Origin: Limnephilus marmoratus
Lineage: Eukaryota; Arthropoda; Insecta; Trichoptera; Limnephilidae
DNA: 64,000 nt
Assembly: GCA_917880885.1 (NCBI GenBank)
Contig: OU862928.1
Coordinates: 10,559,721 to 10,623,720, forward strand
Direction: 5' to 3'
Shown: positions 61,815 to 64,000 of the stretch, one piece after another
Position numbering within the stretch: position 1 is the stretch's first letter
How the letters are laid out: the number at the start of each line of letters is the position of its first letter
Notes under the pieces: model-generated
What the model saw: the letters and a program-made list of their open reading frames with translations, nothing else
Told to the model about the DNA's origin: nothing
Database searches by the model: none
Program-made: the position numbers and the translations under genes

Positions 61815-64000
61815 CAAGCTAGAAAAAGCTCCCGAAGAAATAAAATGGGATATCCTTGGCATTAGTGAGATGAGAAGACTAGGAGAAAAGATTGAGGAAC
61901 GCATTGACTACATACTATTCCACAAAGGCGAAACAGCCGGTCAAAGAGGAGTAGGATTCATAATCAAACGGTCAATGAAACAATACATACAAGACCTAAT
62001 TGGAATCTCTGATCGAATAGCCATTCTTAACATTGACATACCGGGATACCAAAAAGTATGGTCAGTTATACAAATTTATTCTCCAACAGAACAAGCAACA
62101 AAAACAGAAATCAAACTTTTCGATAAAAAATTAACAAAGATATTAACAAGGTATCAAAACAACCACATTATTCTAATGGGTGACTTCAATGCTCAAGTCG
62201 GGACGAAGCAATGCAAGGAAGAATATGTCTTGGGAAAGTTTGGCCAAGGTAGAAGAAGTCCACATGGTGAATTTTTGGTTGAATTATTATTACAACACAA
62301 CCTAACGCTCTTGAACAGTTTATACATGAAAAACCAAAAGAATAAGTGGACATGGATCTCCCCCGATGGCAAAACCAAAAACGAAATTGACTACATAACA
62401 ACAAACTATCCAAAAGCCTTCACGGATACATCGGTCCTAACTAAATTCAATTTCAATACAAATCATCGTATGGTAAGAAGCAATATAAGAATAGAACCAC
62501 CAAACAAATCTAGAAAACATTTCGCTCCACACACTACAAAACACCACATCGATGAAACCTTAAAGAAAATAACACAATCCCTAATTGAATCAGCTGAAGA
62601 ATTAACTTTGAGTAACACTGATGCTTGTGCGAAATATGGAAAGCTAGAAAATCTACTAACTAAAGAAAAAGCTGAGAATAGCAGAAGAAATAAGTACGAA
62701 CTAAGTGACACAACGCTGCAACTTATAAAAGAAAGAAAACACCTATTTTCAAAACATCCTAAAATAGATAACATTAAAACTATAACAAAATTAAGTAAAG
62801 AAATCAGAGAGAACATCAGGAAAGATAGGAAGACCAAGAGGCTGCAAACATTAGAAAAGCATATAGTGAAAACAGGGGGAGTGAAAAAAGCGCTTAAAGA
62901 ATTGAGAGAATCAAATAAAGAATGGTTACCAAAATTAAACAAAAGGGGGAATACTTCTTCAAATAGAAAACACATAAACGAAATATCCACAAAATTTTAC
63001 CAGGACCTCTACTCAAGCCCAGACGACAAACAAAAACATGATCCGAAGAAAGACGTCAATAAAGAGCAGGAAAACGTTGTAACTGAAGCAAATATACTTT
63101 CCAGAGAAGTAGAAAAAGCCATATACAGTCAGAAGATGGAAAAAGCCCCAGGTCCAGACAAAGTGACAAACGAACTTCTTAAAGGCACCATGGAAGAACT
63201 ACTACTAATACTAACTTCAATATTTAATGATATACTTACAACTGGTCTAATACCTACACAGTGGAAAACATCAAACATTATTCTTATATTCAAGAAAGGA
63301 CAAAAGGAAGATATAGGGAACTACAGACCTATAAGTTTGATGTCAAATATATACATAGTATTTTCCAAAGTTATTCTGGAAAGAATAAGTAAAAAGTTAC
63401 ACGAAAACCAACCACGGGAGCAAGCCGGCTTTAGACAAAAATACTCTACCCTGGACCACATACACACGGTGAAACAAATAGTAGAAAAATATAATGAGTA
63501 TAATAAGAAACTATACATGGCATTCATCGATTACTCCAAAGCTTTCGACAACATAAGACACATAGCTATATGGGATAGCCTTGAACAGCAGGGGATACCT
63601 TTAAACTACATCAATATTATAAAAAACATATACTTGAATTGCGAAGCGAGGATCCAACTAGAAACCTTGAGAAAAAAGTTCAAGATCGAGAGAGGAGTAA
63701 GACAGGGAGACCCTCTATCACCAAAATTGTTCTCGGCTGTTCTGGAAAGTATCTTCCGCAAACTAGATTGGGAAAAATATGGTATCAACGTACAAGGGGT
63801 AAAACTGAACCACCTAAGATTTGCAGACAATATAGTCCTATTCGAGGAAAACCCAATGCACCTAATTAGAATGATAGAATCACTAAACGAGGAATATGTG
63901 AAAGTCGGCCTATGCATGAACAAAGACAAAACAAAATTGCTTACAAACTCTGAACCAGTAACTATAAAAATTGACAACCAACCACTCGAATATGTGTCAG
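61815..64000 (+). CDS. RTE LINE D ORF2: endonuclease and reverse transcriptase
   Basis: Open from the insertion of LINE E to the last base, with no stop in my full reading (about 728 codons). Endonuclease blocks: 'DILGISEMRR' (Glu), 'VIQIYSPTEQA', 'NHIILMGDFNAQVG' and 'TNHRMV' (Asp replaced by Asn in the usual SDHR). RT blocks: 'KAPGPDKVTNELLK', 'YRPISLMSNIYIVFSKVI', 'YMAFIDYSKAFDNIRH', 'GVRQGDPLSPKLFSAVLE', then 'HLRFADNIVLF', where the second catalytic Asp of FADD reads Asn. The frame continues beyond the window. The long open frame suggests a young copy, but two catalytic substitutions suggest it is inactive. Confidence 0.88.

Larger units (their letters stand above)
59846..64000 (+). mobile_element. 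RTE LINE D, continues past the window
   Basis: ORF1 (59846-60628) is followed by ORF2 starting near 60770 (ATLNTRTLR). ORF2 is interrupted by LINE E (60821-61803) and then open to the window end. GAAAGCCTACA flanks LINE E on both sides, and removing it and one copy rejoins ORF2 in frame. Confidence 0.85.

Noticed and set aside
62463..62990. 175-codon hydrophobic minus-strand frame resembling a membrane protein
   Set aside because: Antisense of the RTE ORF2. Lys-rich coding on the plus strand gives Phe/Leu/Ser-rich nonsense on the minus strand.
1..64000. bacterial or endosymbiont DNA
   Set aside because: No operons, ribosome binding sites or compact coding; introns and eukaryotic transposons throughout.

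Overview
This is eukaryotic nuclear DNA, almost certainly from an insect. It is AT-rich, short exon-like segments have clear GT/AG borders, and most of the window is transposable elements of the mix typical of insects: LINEs of the RTE and CR1/Jockey types, Ty3/gypsy and non-coding LTR elements, hAT, PIF/Harbinger, piggyBac-like, Transib-like, Helitron, and many foldback or minisatellite elements. The order (moth, bug, beetle) cannot be fixed from the sequence. No bacterial operon, rRNA, CRISPR array or functional tRNA was seen. || Host-like coding sequence is scarce. The best case is the last exon of a trypsin-fold serine protease homologue (minus strand, 55521-55840), in which the catalytic serine of the GDSGG motif reads as alanine. 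A glutamine-rich exon (minus, 18367-18569) and a few small exon-like pieces are also candidates. || 0-9.9 kb: a hAT derivative with an 8-bp duplication (1686-2505), RTE and Harbinger remnants, a ~152-bp tandem-repeat block (4.7-7.0 kb) carrying a solo LTR (5143-5408) and a Harbinger element (6030-7006), and a broken Myb/SANT-like gene (minus, 7.0-8.0 kb). Intact neighbouring repeat copies serve as empty-site references for the solo LTR and the Harbinger element. || 9.9-13.4 kb: a 3.1-kb element (10127-13242) with 35-bp inverted ends starting CACAGTG and a 5-bp CACCG duplication, which is the Transib (RAG1-family) signature. It lies inside a short non-autonomous LINE copy. || 13.5-22.1 kb: small inverted-repeat elements, an 8-bp-TSD element with a minisatellite core (16409-18118), and a large inverted-repeat structure with a 110-bp tandem array (18.9-21.6 kb). 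|| 22.1-26.2 kb: a second short LINE derivative, then a Harbinger element (22834-26158) carrying transposase and MADF remnants and interrupted by a 2.6-kb insert flanked by a 9-bp repeat. || 27.0-33.7 kb: a TTAA-flanked piggyBac-like element containing a young 5.2-kb LTR element (27110-32356) with 1,027-bp LTRs and no gag/pol. || 33.7-43.3 kb: a CR1/Jockey-type LINE on the minus strand, split within ORF2 by another non-coding LTR element (35803-41920). || 43.4-55.2 kb: a LINE on the minus strand from its 5' UTR to its poly(A), containing a complete but defective Ty3/gypsy element (43793-50442), which itself contains a hAT element (46045-47473), and a separate plus-strand LINE (50558-52181). 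|| 55.2-64 kb: the serine-protease exon, a decayed LINE, a Helitron (58151-59407), and an RTE LINE (59.8 kb to beyond the window end) interrupted by a second, oppositely oriented RTE fragment (60821-61803). || Most boundaries were read by eye from terminal repeats and target-site duplications. Identities between copies are by-eye counts, not alignments.
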